A stretch of DNA of 64,000 bases from Methylobacterium soli (GTDB taxonomy: Bacteria; Pseudomonadota; Alphaproteobacteria; Rhizobiales; Beijerinckiaceae), in assembly GCF_008806385.1 (NCBI RefSeq), contig NZ_VZZK01000009.1, positions 155,062 to 219,061 of the forward strand, given 5' to 3'. Position numbers and translations under genes: made by a program. The notes beneath the pieces are model-generated. The model did not search any database. It was not told where the DNA came from and saw only the letters and a program-made list of their open reading frames with translations. Shown here piece after piece: positions 32,201-40,127 of this stretch (the first letter of the stretch is position 1; every line of letters begins with the position of its first letter).

Positions 32201-32733
32201 GCGGCGGGCCGGATGCTAGCGGGCGCGACGAGCACGGTCTCGCTCGTGACGAGCAGCGGCACGTTCGAGGTCAGAAACAGCGCGCAGCCGTTCGCCAGGA
32301 AGCCCGCGAGCACCTGGAGGCGAAGCCGGAACGTGGTCCGCTCCGGGATGCCGGCGCCGTTGAACAGGGTCTGGGAATCGGACGCGACCGGGCCGAGCGT
32401 GGAGCCCACGTCAGCATCGGTCCGAAGCTGTCCGCCCGCGATGGTGGCTGTGACGATCAGGTTGACCGTCACGTCGATGAGGTCGCCCATGGCGCGGCCG
32501 ATGAGGCGGTTGTCGGACCAGAACGTGTGTCCGGCGAACGGTGCGTTGAGCAGGTCCTGCGTCAGGCTCGGCGTCGGCACGAACCGGACCTGCTGGCGGA
32601 CCCCGGCCGCGAAGCTGTCGTCAGCCTCGACGCTGCGCTCGGTGTAGGTGACCTGCCCGAAGCCGGTGTTGAGACCGGGCGCGCCAGGACGCCCCTGCGG
32701 CGGGAAGGCGAGCGGGGTGAGCGGTGTCCGCAT
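32197..32733 (-). CDS. Hypothetical phage structural protein
   Basis: About 178 residues from the ATG at 32733 (MRTPLTPLAF). The frame continues to 32817 but the family-like part starts here. Beta-strand-rich, Thr/Ala-rich, no cysteine cluster. It is the first of the four-gene block 32733 to 30719. Confidence 0.5.
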   Translation of the reverse strand: MRTPLTPLAFPPQGRPGAPGLNTGFGQVTYTERSVEADDSFAAGVRQQVRFVPTPSLTQDLLNAPFAGHTFWSDNRLIGRAMGDLIDVTVNLIVTATIAGGQLRTDADVGSTLGPVASDSQTLFNGAGIPERTTFRLRLQVLAGFLANGCALFLTSNVPLLVTSETVLVAPASIRPAA

Positions 32734-32844
32734 CAGGGAGCTTTCTCCGTCAGGGCCCAAACGCCTGTCGGAATTGGTGCGGGCAAAAGACATTTGTGAA
32801 TGCCGCCCTGGATCCACGGCGCTTCAGTGAGCCACGATGTCTGC

Positions 32845-33096
32845 ATGCTGAAGCGCGCGCTCGTGCAACCGGAACCCGGAATCGTCACGTTCCAAGCGAC
32901 TTGGGCGGCGGCACTTGGCGGTCGCGAGCAGGCTCAACTCGGTTGGGTCGATGGAAGTCTTGCTGTGGTCTTGCTTCCGGCCGTGCCGGGCTGGTTTCTT
33001 CATACCGGCTTCGGCCCGTGTGACGCGGAAGGCCTCGTGTTTCACACCCTCGCCGAAGCGCGTGAGTGGATCCTGCACCGATACGCCCAGAGCTGA
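32845..33096 (+). CDS. Hypothetical protein, opposite strand
   Basis: An 83-residue frame from the ATG at 32845. The sequence looks protein-like (GWFLHTGFGPCDAEG, a FHTLAEAREWILHRY helix). A strong plus-strand terminator lies 130 bases after its stop, which supports a transcribed unit. It faces against the phage late operon, so it may be a moron gene. Confidence 0.45.
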   Translation: MLKRALVQPEPGIVTFQATWAAALGGREQAQLGWVDGSLAVVLLPAVPGWFLHTGFGPCDAEGLVFHTLAEAREWILHRYAQS

Positions 33097-33226
33097 CGGG
33101 CTCCCTACGGCCGGAAACAGCCGGAAACCAAAATCGCGCGGGCGTGATTGGGCGGGGTTGGCCGGCGGGCGTATCGCGGTGGCGGCGCCGCACGAACCCC
33201 CATTGGCGCCGGTAACTCCTAACTCA

Positions 33227-33256
33227 CGGCGGCCACTCCCTTGGCCGCCGTTTTTC
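33227..33256 (+). terminator. Rho-independent terminator on the plus strand
   Basis: The stem CGGCGGCC / GGCCGCCG with loop ACTCCCTT is followed by TTTTT. It is the only plus-strand terminator in this part of the late region. Confidence 0.8.
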
Positions 33257-33263
33257 GTTCAGA

Positions 33264-33809
33264 TCACACCCAGGTCGGCACGCCGTCCACGATGCGCAGC
33301 GCCTTGCCTTCGTCCGCGATCGGATCGAAGGCGGGATAGGCCGGCACGCCCTGCGGCCCGAACGCCATCGGGGCGGTGACGATGCGCCCGTCATAGGGCT
33401 GCGCGTCGATCAGCACGGGTGAGAAGCCCGCTGCCGCGGCGATGCCGCTGGAGTTCGAGCCGGGCAGCACCTTCAGGCGCACGCGCCCCAGCCACTCGAT
33501 GTAGGCCGGGAAGGCCGGATCGGGATGGCGAAGCACGTCGCCCACCACGTCGGTCGGGGCCGAGATCCGCCACGTCCGGTCCTTCACCCGCAGGTCGAGC
33601 GCGAAGTAGGCCGGGATGGCGCCCGAGGCAGGCATGAAGGCCAGCGTGCCCGCCTCGCTGTCGGCCGTCGCAATCGGTGGGCCGCCCAGGATCGGTGTGA
33701 GCGCGATGGTCAACAGCGTGCCGGAGAAGTCGAGCGGATCGCCGGGCGCCTGGAGCGGGATGGCAAGGCGCCAGTCAGCCGTGTCGATGACGGAGGTGCG
33801 AAGCGTCAT
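33264..33809 (-). CDS. Hypothetical phage tail/fibre-region protein
   Basis: A 181-residue protein. The ATG at 33809 overlaps the upstream stop (ATGA). The first ~95 residues form a beta-sandwich (SVIDTADWRLAIPLQAPGD, RTWRISAPTDV). The C-terminal ~50 residues repeat PYDG/APMAFGPQGVPAYPAFDP and look fibre-like. I know no family. Confidence 0.5.
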   Translation of the reverse strand: MTLRTSVIDTADWRLAIPLQAPGDPLDFSGTLLTIALTPILGGPPIATADSEAGTLAFMPASGAIPAYFALDLRVKDRTWRISAPTDVVGDVLRHPDPAFPAYIEWLGRVRLKVLPGSNSSGIAAAAGFSPVLIDAQPYDGRIVTAPMAFGPQGVPAYPAFDPIADEGKALRIVDGVPTWV

Positions 33810-34288
33810 GGCCACCCCGCCGTGATGTCGATGGCGTCGAGGGCGGCCTGATCGGCGGCGGCCAGGATCGCAGCCGTCAGCGCCTCCTCACGATCAAAGC
33901 AGGCCTGGACGTGCGCCCGGGCCGTCATCGCGGCGAACTCGATCGTGGCGGCGTCAAAGGTCTCGAACTGGCCCGGCGCCACCTTCCAACGGATACTGAA
34001 GCCGGGGTCCTCCTTCGCGCTGGCCTGAGCCGCGGTGAGGTAGAGGATCGTCTTCTCGTCGGTGGCGAGCGGGGCGCCAGCGAGCGACGTGCCGCCAACC
34101 TCGTGCTGCCAGCGGGCGATGGCGAGATCGGCAAGCTTGCGCTGACGAGCATCATCTAGCGACGGTTGGGCCGGCACCTCACGCCAAAGGCCGGGGTGCG
34201 CCACGTCGAGGAAGTCGCGATCGGCAACGATCCGGTTCCGGACGACGCCATGCGCGTCGAGAATTTCGGCGATCACAGCGCGCTCCAT
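33806..34288 (-). CDS. DUF4376-type tail fibre accessory protein
   Basis: A 160-residue protein. The C-terminal half carries the DUF4376-like helical pattern (ARQRKLADLAIARWQHEVGG, FAAMTARAHVQACFDREEAL). Such proteins accompany tail fibre genes and probably help assemble or chaperone them. It overlaps the downstream end of the long fibre gene by 16 bases. Confidence 0.6.
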   Translation of the reverse strand: MERAVIAEILDAHGVVRNRIVADRDFLDVAHPGLWREVPAQPSLDDARQRKLADLAIARWQHEVGGTSLAGAPLATDEKTILYLTAAQASAKEDPGFSIRWKVAPGQFETFDAATIEFAAMTARAHVQACFDREEALTAAILAAADQAALDAIDITAGWP

Positions 34289-36147
34289 TCAATGAGGATG
34301 AGGCCGGCCCCGCCGTTCCCTGACCGGACCGCGCCGGCGGTCGAGACCCACTGGGTTGCGACGCCTCCGCTGCCGCCGCCGAGGCCGCCGGCGGCACCCT
34401 GCGGCGACCCGGATGCACCCGTGGCGACACCAGCGCCGCTGCCCGCGAAGATGCCCCCGACCCCGGGCGAGAGCGAGGCCGCGCCGAGGCTGGTGACACC
34501 ATGTGCGCCGCCCCCGCCGCCGGATCCTCCGAGGTATCCCACGTTCGATCCTGAGGAGTAGCCGGACCCGCCCCCCGACCCGTAAACGGGAAGCGTGAGA
34601 AACCCGTACGAATACGTGACTGACGCCGCGGAGGCCTGCGATTGGCTGATGCCGTCGATGTCCGGGCCGCCAACGTTGCTGGTATTCAGGGCGACCGCCG
34701 TTCCGGGCCCGAATGCGCCACCGCCGCCCGTGAAGACACTGGTCGCTGTTGCGTCCGCGCTCTTCCCGCCGACCCCGGCCCCTCCCGTCGCCGCGAGCCC
34801 CGTGGTGATGTTGACGCTGCCGCTCGCGTAGGCGACCCCGAACCACGCGACCGCGCCACCGCCCGTCGCTGCGACGCCCGAGGTCGAGGTCGCCGGCCCC
34901 GATCCTCCACCGGTGTAATTGTAATCGCCGCCGGTCGCCGTCCCGCCTGTCGCCCCAGGCACGGTGCCGCCCGCCGTCGAGGCTTGCCCGGGGCCGCCGC
35001 TGTTGGCGACGACGTTGAGGCCGTTCCCGGTGAAGGACGAGACGCCGCCCGCGAGGCCGGCCTGCGAGTTCGTCGTCGGGCTGGCGGCCAGCGTGACGCC
35101 GACGCCACCCGCTCCCAGCGTTGCGGTGAAGGACTGGCCCGCAGTAGCGCTGAATGACTTGATTGCGAGGCCGCCCGCCCCGCCACCCGTCGCGGCGGCG
35201 GGGATGCCGCTACCCGCGCGCGCAACCCCACCCGAAGCGCCGGGGCCGACCACCGTGACGCGCGCCCGGCAGTCGAAGGGCGCCGTCCAGGTCTGACTCG
35301 CTTTGAGGATCAGAACATTGTCGAACCGAGTGGTCTTTGCAAGACGGTCGATCGCCGCCCTTGTCTTGGCCGACGTCAGATACTTGACGTCGTCGGTGCC
35401 GGCCTGGGCCTCGGCCGTGGAGGCCTTCGCCGCGGCGGCGAGTTTAGCGTCCAGGGCGACCTGTAGCCCTGCGATGTCCGCGACTGCGTAGTCGCCCGTC
35501 TGCGGCACCACTGTGCCGGCGCGCCCGTTGAACGAGGATACCGCGCCGGTCACGGTGGTATAGGCGGTCTGCCAAGCCAAGCCGCTCCAGGCACGCATGT
35601 CGTGCGACGTCGTATTGAAATACAGCGCCCCCACGGCCAGCGGATTGCCAGCGTTGTCGGTCGCCGGGCTTGTTGTGAAGGCGCCGAGATACTTGGTTCT
35701 GAAGTCTGCGTAGCCCGCAGCCGCGGCAGTCACTGTGGCGGCCGCCTGCGCGGCACCGGCTGCGGATTGCTCAGCGGCCGAAGCCGATTGCGCTGCCGCA
35801 ATGACGTTGTCGCTGCTGTCCGAGATCGCGAGGCTGACGAGATAGTCGTTCGGCTGATCCTCGTAGGGAGTCAGCGTGAAGTACGGTGGTTGCCCCTCGG
35901 ACAGCTTGGTCGTCGGCCCAGCATGGAAGCGCGGGGTGAGGCCGGGCACGCCGCGCGGCAGCGTAACCCTGAACTTCTTCCCATTCGTCAGTGTGATGGT
36001 GGCGAAGGTCGGGCCCTCGTCCTGCTCAATCAGGGCAATCCCGACGCCGTTGAGCCCGGACTTGCCGGCAGGCGAGCCGTAGCCAAAATTGCGGTTCTGG
36101 TCGTCGCCCGGGACCGGGACGGCCTGGATGGTGCTGAAGTCCGCCAT
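34273..36147 (-). CDS. Phage tail fibre with glycine-rich C-terminus
   Basis: A 624-residue protein. The N-terminal ~80 residues include a loop ITLTNGKKFRVTLPRGVPG, followed by an Ala-rich helical shaft, then a repeated fibre segment (SSFNGRAGTVVPQTGDY, a common fibre motif) and a ~250-residue Gly/Ser-rich tip (GGGSGPATSTSG, GGSGGGGGAHG) ending ILIEWSAL. Gly-rich tips of this sort form polyglycine-helix bundles that bind receptors. It overlaps the upstream gene by one base (TGATG). Confidence 0.75.
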   Translation of the reverse strand: MADFSTIQAVPVPGDDQNRNFGYGSPAGKSGLNGVGIALIEQDEGPTFATITLTNGKKFRVTLPRGVPGLTPRFHAGPTTKLSEGQPPYFTLTPYEDQPNDYLVSLAISDSSDNVIAAAQSASAAEQSAAGAAQAAATVTAAAAGYADFRTKYLGAFTTSPATDNAGNPLAVGALYFNTTSHDMRAWSGLAWQTAYTTVTGAVSSFNGRAGTVVPQTGDYAVADIAGLQVALDAKLAAAAKASTAEAQAGTDDVKYLTSAKTRAAIDRLAKTTRFDNVLILKASQTWTAPFDCRARVTVVGPGASGGVARAGSGIPAAATGGGAGGLAIKSFSATAGQSFTATLGAGGVGVTLAASPTTNSQAGLAGGVSSFTGNGLNVVANSGGPGQASTAGGTVPGATGGTATGGDYNYTGGGSGPATSTSGVAATGGGAVAWFGVAYASGSVNITTGLAATGGAGVGGKSADATATSVFTGGGGAFGPGTAVALNTSNVGGPDIDGISQSQASAASVTYSYGFLTLPVYGSGGGSGYSSGSNVGYLGGSGGGGGAHGVTSLGAASLSPGVGGIFAGSGAGVATGASGSPQGAAGGLGGGSGGVATQWVSTAGAVRSGNGGAGLILIEWSAL

Positions 36148-36728
36148 CACGCAATGCCCTCGTCGACGACCCAGAGGCCGTAGCGAACCCGGTCTCGTCG
36201 CCCATCCGCATGCGTGGCGACGAGGTCGTAGCGGTAGAGGCCGAACGCGACCGCGCTGGTCCGGCCGGGCGGGATGGCAAAGGCGACCCCGCCATTCGCC
36301 TCATTGGTGATGGAGATCTCGCCATCACCGCTTGAGGCCGAGAGGGTGGCGAAGCTCGATGTCAGGTTGCCGAAGTCATCGACCGGCTTGATCGCGAACT
36401 CGACCGTGCAGCCCGTGAGGTCGTACGGAACCTGCGTCCAGGAGGCCAAGTAGGCCACGACGATCCAGCGCGACGCGCCCTTGCTGTCCAGGTCCGACTC
36501 GAAGTCGTTGCCGCTGGTCCAGTTCGGATCGCTCGGGTTGGGGCGCGCGACATACAGGTCGCCGAGATAGGTGCAGGTCGAGCCCGGACCGTAGGCCGTG
36601 CCTCGGGCCCAGGCAGGCACGCCACTCCAGGGTGCCGATCCGGGACGGCCGAGCATCAGCGAGAACGCGCCGTACCAGCCCTCGTTGTTGGCGACCCGGA
36701 AGTTGTCGGTGAAGTCTGACAGAGCCAT
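36147..36728 (-). CDS. Hypothetical phage structural protein with carbohydrate-binding-like segment
   Basis: A 193-residue protein. GVPAWARGTAYGPGSTCTYLGDLYVA resembles the CBM5/12-like segment AWxxxxxYxxGxxVxYxGxxYxA of chitin-binding modules. The second half is a beta-sandwich (GEISITNEANGGVAFAIPPG). It probably sits at the fibre/tail tip. The preceding gene is a DUF4376 protein. Confidence 0.55.
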   Translation of the reverse strand: MALSDFTDNFRVANNEGWYGAFSLMLGRPGSAPWSGVPAWARGTAYGPGSTCTYLGDLYVARPNPSDPNWTSGNDFESDLDSKGASRWIVVAYLASWTQVPYDLTGCTVEFAIKPVDDFGNLTSSFATLSASSGDGEISITNEANGGVAFAIPPGRTSAVAFGLYRYDLVATHADGRRDRVRYGLWVVDEGIA

Positions 36729-36746
36729 TGCCGCTGGGCCTGCCTT

Positions 36747-37310
36747 CTACGCCTTGACCGCGTCGAAGGCGGCGTCCACGTCGGCGTAGGTCTTGAGCTG
36801 ACCGCCCAGCAGCGGCAGGAGCTCGCTCTCCTTGTTGTAGAGTGCCTGGACGTAGCCGAAGGCCTTGGTGACGGCGTCCTGCATCTCAGCGTTCGTCGCC
36901 GCCCGCGGCGTGCCGTCGGCGAACTTGAACACATCCCCGTCCTTGCGCAGGCCGGAAGAGATCGCCAGCAGCGTGTCGCGCAGGCCGTCCCGGTCCTCGC
37001 GCGCGATCGACAGCGGGACCTTCTTGTCCTTGCCGATGGTGACGGTCACGGTGCCCTTCTCGCGGTCGTAGCGCACGGCCGCAGCATAGGCCGCGAGATC
37101 CGGCGACGGCGCACGCATCGGACGCACGTCGCGGCTTGGATCGGCAGGGGCAGCCCCAATGCGTTCGAGGTCGAAAGTGGTCCCGGCGAAGGGGACGACG
37201 ATGGCGCCCGGATATGCGCCCTCCGGCACGGTTGTCGCATCATCGTGCGTGGCGATGACGAGATCGTATTCGACGTCGTCCACGACGCCGGGCTTCACGA
37301 CGAGCTGCAT
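36747..37310 (-). CDS. DUF4376-like phage tail-fibre accessory protein (second copy)
   Basis: A 187-residue protein. After a beta-rich N-terminus (QLVVKPGVVDDVEYDLVIATHDD) the C-terminal half has a helical region (DRDGLRDTLLAISSGLRK, AVTKAFGYVQALYNKESELL). Its layout matches the accessory gene at 33806. Assembly role inferred from position next to fibre genes. Confidence 0.5.
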   Translation of the reverse strand: MQLVVKPGVVDDVEYDLVIATHDDATTVPEGAYPGAIVVPFAGTTFDLERIGAAPADPSRDVRPMRAPSPDLAAYAAAVRYDREKGTVTVTIGKDKKVPLSIAREDRDGLRDTLLAISSGLRKDGDVFKFADGTPRAATNAEMQDAVTKAFGYVQALYNKESELLPLLGGQLKTYADVDAAFDAVKA

Positions 37311-37320
37311 GGGTCAGGCC

Positions 37321-38610
37321 TCAGATGATGATGGAGCCGTTGTTGCCGGACGCGCCGACGGCGGGGCTGGCGACGGTCGGCGCGGTGGCAGTCCCGCCGA
37401 TGCGGATGATCTGCGAGGAGTTGTTCGCGACGTAGGCGAAGGTCGTAGAAGCGCCGGAGGTGTTCACCGCGCTGATCTGCGCGAAGTAGAGCGCCTGGAA
37501 GCCGTACGGGCTTCCGCTCGAGACGCAGCCGTCGGCCCGGATGAGGCCGGGATTCGAGGCGAAGTAGCCGGCCTGCCCGTTGTTGATCGCGGCGCCGGAG
37601 GCAGCGAGCACGACGATGGCGGCGTTGCCCTCGACGCCGTACTGGCCGTTGGCGCGGGCGTAGACCGGCGGTCCGGCTGTGGAGAAGTCGCCGTCGGCCG
37701 TGACCACGCCGCCGCCCGTGACGGACAGGCCATCAAGCGCGTTCGACTGGCAGCTCAGTGCCGCTCCAGCCTTGAGCGTCATCGTGCCGTTGTTGCCCAC
37801 CACCACGCCATGCAGGCCGGAGCCGAGGAAGTGGCAGGTTCCGTAGAGGGCGGTGTCGGAGAACAGGCTCAGCAGACCGCAGTTCTGGGCGTTGACACAG
37901 GAGACCCGGGTCAGCGTCTGACTGCCGTTGAGAAGCCTCAGGATGTTGACGCCCGTGCCGGTCTGATCGCTCGTCAGCAGGACGTCCTGCAGGTTACCCA
38001 GGTTGCCGATCACGGTGAACGAGGTGCCGTTCGCGAAGAAGAGCTCGGACGAGTAACTGTTGCGCAGCGCGTTGAGGTTGGCCGCCGTGTCCGAGGCGCG
38101 TGCCGGCGCGCCGTTGCCCGTCGAGGTCAGCAGGTTCGGGTTCGGGATCGGGGCATTGAGTGGAGCGCCTTTGATGAAGACCCGGCTGCCATCCTTGTGG
38201 CTGAACACGACGTTGTCGGTGTAGACGAAGTGGCTGATGCCCGTACCGATCGCGATCTGAAACGTGACCGAGCCGGTCGGCAGAATGCTGCGCCGTGAGA
38301 GCCACGAGAAGGCTGCGTTCAGGTCGGCGAAATCTCCGCCAAAGCCGTGCACCGTCTTCGTGATGGGCGTATCGACGATGATCGAATTGCTGCCCGAGAA
38401 CGCGATGATCGGGATCGCCTCGGCCAGCTGGGTGAGATTGTTGTTGGTCGGTGTCAGGCCCGCTTCGGTGATGACGTTGATGATCTCTCGCTGCGGGAAC
38501 TCCCAAGCCTTGGCATCGGCGATGCTGCCCTGGATGCCGAGCTCGACGTTGCCGTTCTGGTAGGAGCCGTCCGGGTTATCCGGCTGGTCGAAGGGCTGGA
38601 CGTATCGCAT
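37321..38610 (-). CDS. Phage tail fibre/tail spike-like protein
   Basis: A 429-residue protein. The N-terminus YVQPFDQPDNPDGSYQNGN and the following part (IPIIAFSGSN) are typical of Mu/lambda-like fibre N-terminal segments. The rest is a right-handed beta-helix candidate with regular Asn/Gly turns (DVLLTSDQTGTGVNILRLLNG). It likely recognises the host surface. Confidence 0.7.
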   Translation of the reverse strand: MRYVQPFDQPDNPDGSYQNGNVELGIQGSIADAKAWEFPQREIINVITEAGLTPTNNNLTQLAEAIPIIAFSGSNSIIVDTPITKTVHGFGGDFADLNAAFSWLSRRSILPTGSVTFQIAIGTGISHFVYTDNVVFSHKDGSRVFIKGAPLNAPIPNPNLLTSTGNGAPARASDTAANLNALRNSYSSELFFANGTSFTVIGNLGNLQDVLLTSDQTGTGVNILRLLNGSQTLTRVSCVNAQNCGLLSLFSDTALYGTCHFLGSGLHGVVVGNNGTMTLKAGAALSCQSNALDGLSVTGGGVVTADGDFSTAGPPVYARANGQYGVEGNAAIVVLAASGAAINNGQAGYFASNPGLIRADGCVSSGSPYGFQALYFAQISAVNTSGASTTFAYVANNSSQIIRIGGTATAPTVASPAVGASGNNGSIII

Positions 38611-38694
38611 GGGTGTTCAATCCCTCGGATATGGAGGAGCGCGACCCGGGGAGCGGGCCGTGGGAGATGGCAAAAGGTGTCGGGTTGGGCGGGC

Positions 38695-39624
38695 TCAGAA
38701 GGCCGAGATCGGCAGGCCGCCGTAGTGGAACGTCACCCGGCTGTGAGCGGGCTTCCAGCGCTCGAATAGACATTCCAGATCGCGAGCGCGGGTGTATTCG
38801 AGGTGATGGCGCTCACCCGCACGCGCAGCGCCGGCGCGGAACCAGTCGTGCGGCGGGCTGATCGCGAGATGATGGTCGGTGCCAGCCCGGCCGCCGCTCA
38901 GACCGCTGCGGAAACACGTGAAGGTGCGGGCACCGACGATCACGCGCCACCAGGCCCGGTGCCCCGCGTCGCCGGCATGCCAGCGGTAGGGGCCAACGAT
39001 CTCAAGATCCGTCGGGAGCCGCAGGTGCGGGTCGATGCCGGCCTGGGCACCGCTCGCACCGGCGCGGAAGTAGCGGCGCGAGCCTGTCGTGGGGCGGGTA
39101 TCTCCGGCCCGGCTGACGCCACCCTGATACGGTGACCACTCGACGATCTTGACCTGGTACCCCAGGGCCGCGGCCAGACCGTAGAAGTAGGCCCGGCTTT
39201 GGCCACCCAACGCCGTCATCTTGGCCAGCAGCGCGTCGCGCCGCGCCTCCACGGTCGTGGGCACCACCGTACAGGTGTCGGGCAGACCGAAGGCCCGCTC
39301 CCACTCGGACAGGAGCTCCGTCGTGAAGCGCGGGTCAGTCTCGATCTCCAGCAGGTCCGCGGCGCGGCCATCCACGCCGCCCCAGATCTGCCCGAGCCCG
39401 GAGACGAGGCCCATAAGGGTCGACTTCGGATCGCGCGGCCAAGCCGCGCCGACCGGCAGCAGCGCGGCGAGGGCCTCGGCGTAGTCATCGCCGGAGCGCC
39501 GAACGAAGCGGTCTTGGCCAGATATCCTTGTGCGCGGACGGTTGGCTCCGTCTTCATCGAGCGTATTGAAGCTCCAATCGACAGTAGGAACCGTGCCGTC
39601 TGCTGAAGGGAAAATCAGGTCCAC
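38695..39624 (-). CDS. Mu gp48-like (YmfQ/DUF2313) tail protein
   Basis: A 309-residue protein. The first ~180 residues match DUF2313: YAEALAALLPVGAAWPR, a GGVDGRAADLLEIETDPRFT segment and ALGYQVKIVEWSPY. The C-terminal ~100 residues carry a beta-rich extension with Arg/His-rich repeats (RAGASGAQAGIDPHL, RSGLSGGRAGTDHHL, RAGAARAGERHHL), three variants of one unit. In Mu, gp48 is a baseplate wedge protein near the fibres. Confidence 0.8.
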   Translation of the reverse strand: MDLIFPSADGTVPTVDWSFNTLDEDGANRPRTRISGQDRFVRRSGDDYAEALAALLPVGAAWPRDPKSTLMGLVSGLGQIWGGVDGRAADLLEIETDPRFTTELLSEWERAFGLPDTCTVVPTTVEARRDALLAKMTALGGQSRAYFYGLAAALGYQVKIVEWSPYQGGVSRAGDTRPTTGSRRYFRAGASGAQAGIDPHLRLPTDLEIVGPYRWHAGDAGHRAWWRVIVGARTFTCFRSGLSGGRAGTDHHLAISPPHDWFRAGAARAGERHHLEYTRARDLECLFERWKPAHSRVTFHYGGLPISAF

Positions 39625-39734
39625 GACATCACCATTCGGCGAAGAGTCCTGCCAACGATTGTCCGCAGGCTCGTGTCAGGTTGGGCGCGCCGCAGCGAGG
39701 GGTGAGCGCTACGGAGCAGAGACCTTCCTGCGGC

Positions 39735-40127
39735 TCAAAGAATTGCCCACTCCACCCAGCGGGCGCGCAGGTATTCGGGCGTCCATTTCGGGTCCTGCGC
39801 CGCCAGGGCGACGCGCACGACCTCGACCAATGGGTTCGCGAAGGCATAGGCCTTCGCACCCTTGATCAGCAGCACCGCTTCCTTGCGCTCGGTCGGGCTG
39901 CCGGTGTCGTCGTCGGGCAGCATGTCGACGATCGCCTGGAGGGCGGCCGGGATCGTTCCGACCGAGACGAAGGCCTCGCACTCCGCGAAGGTGAAGACCC
40001 GCTCGCCCCAGAGGCCCCGGCCGAATTGGCGGTCGGAGATGTCGGAGAGCGGCGCCGGGAATACCGGCAACGGCTCACCTTCCGGCGTGCGGATCGCGCC
40101 GGAAATCGGATCAATCGTGCTGGGCAT
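39735..40127 (-). CDS. Hypothetical phage protein near fibre
   Basis: A 130-residue protein from the ATG at 40127, which overlaps the stop of the fibre gene (TAATG). The sequence begins MPSTIDPISGAIRTPEGEPLPVFPAP and ends in a helical segment with Trp repeats (YLRARWVEWAIL). It is probably an accessory of the preceding fibre. Confidence 0.55.
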   Translation of the reverse strand: MPSTIDPISGAIRTPEGEPLPVFPAPLSDISDRQFGRGLWGERVFTFAECEAFVSVGTIPAALQAIVDMLPDDDTGSPTERKEAVLLIKGAKAYAFANPLVEVVRVALAAQDPKWTPEYLRARWVEWAIL

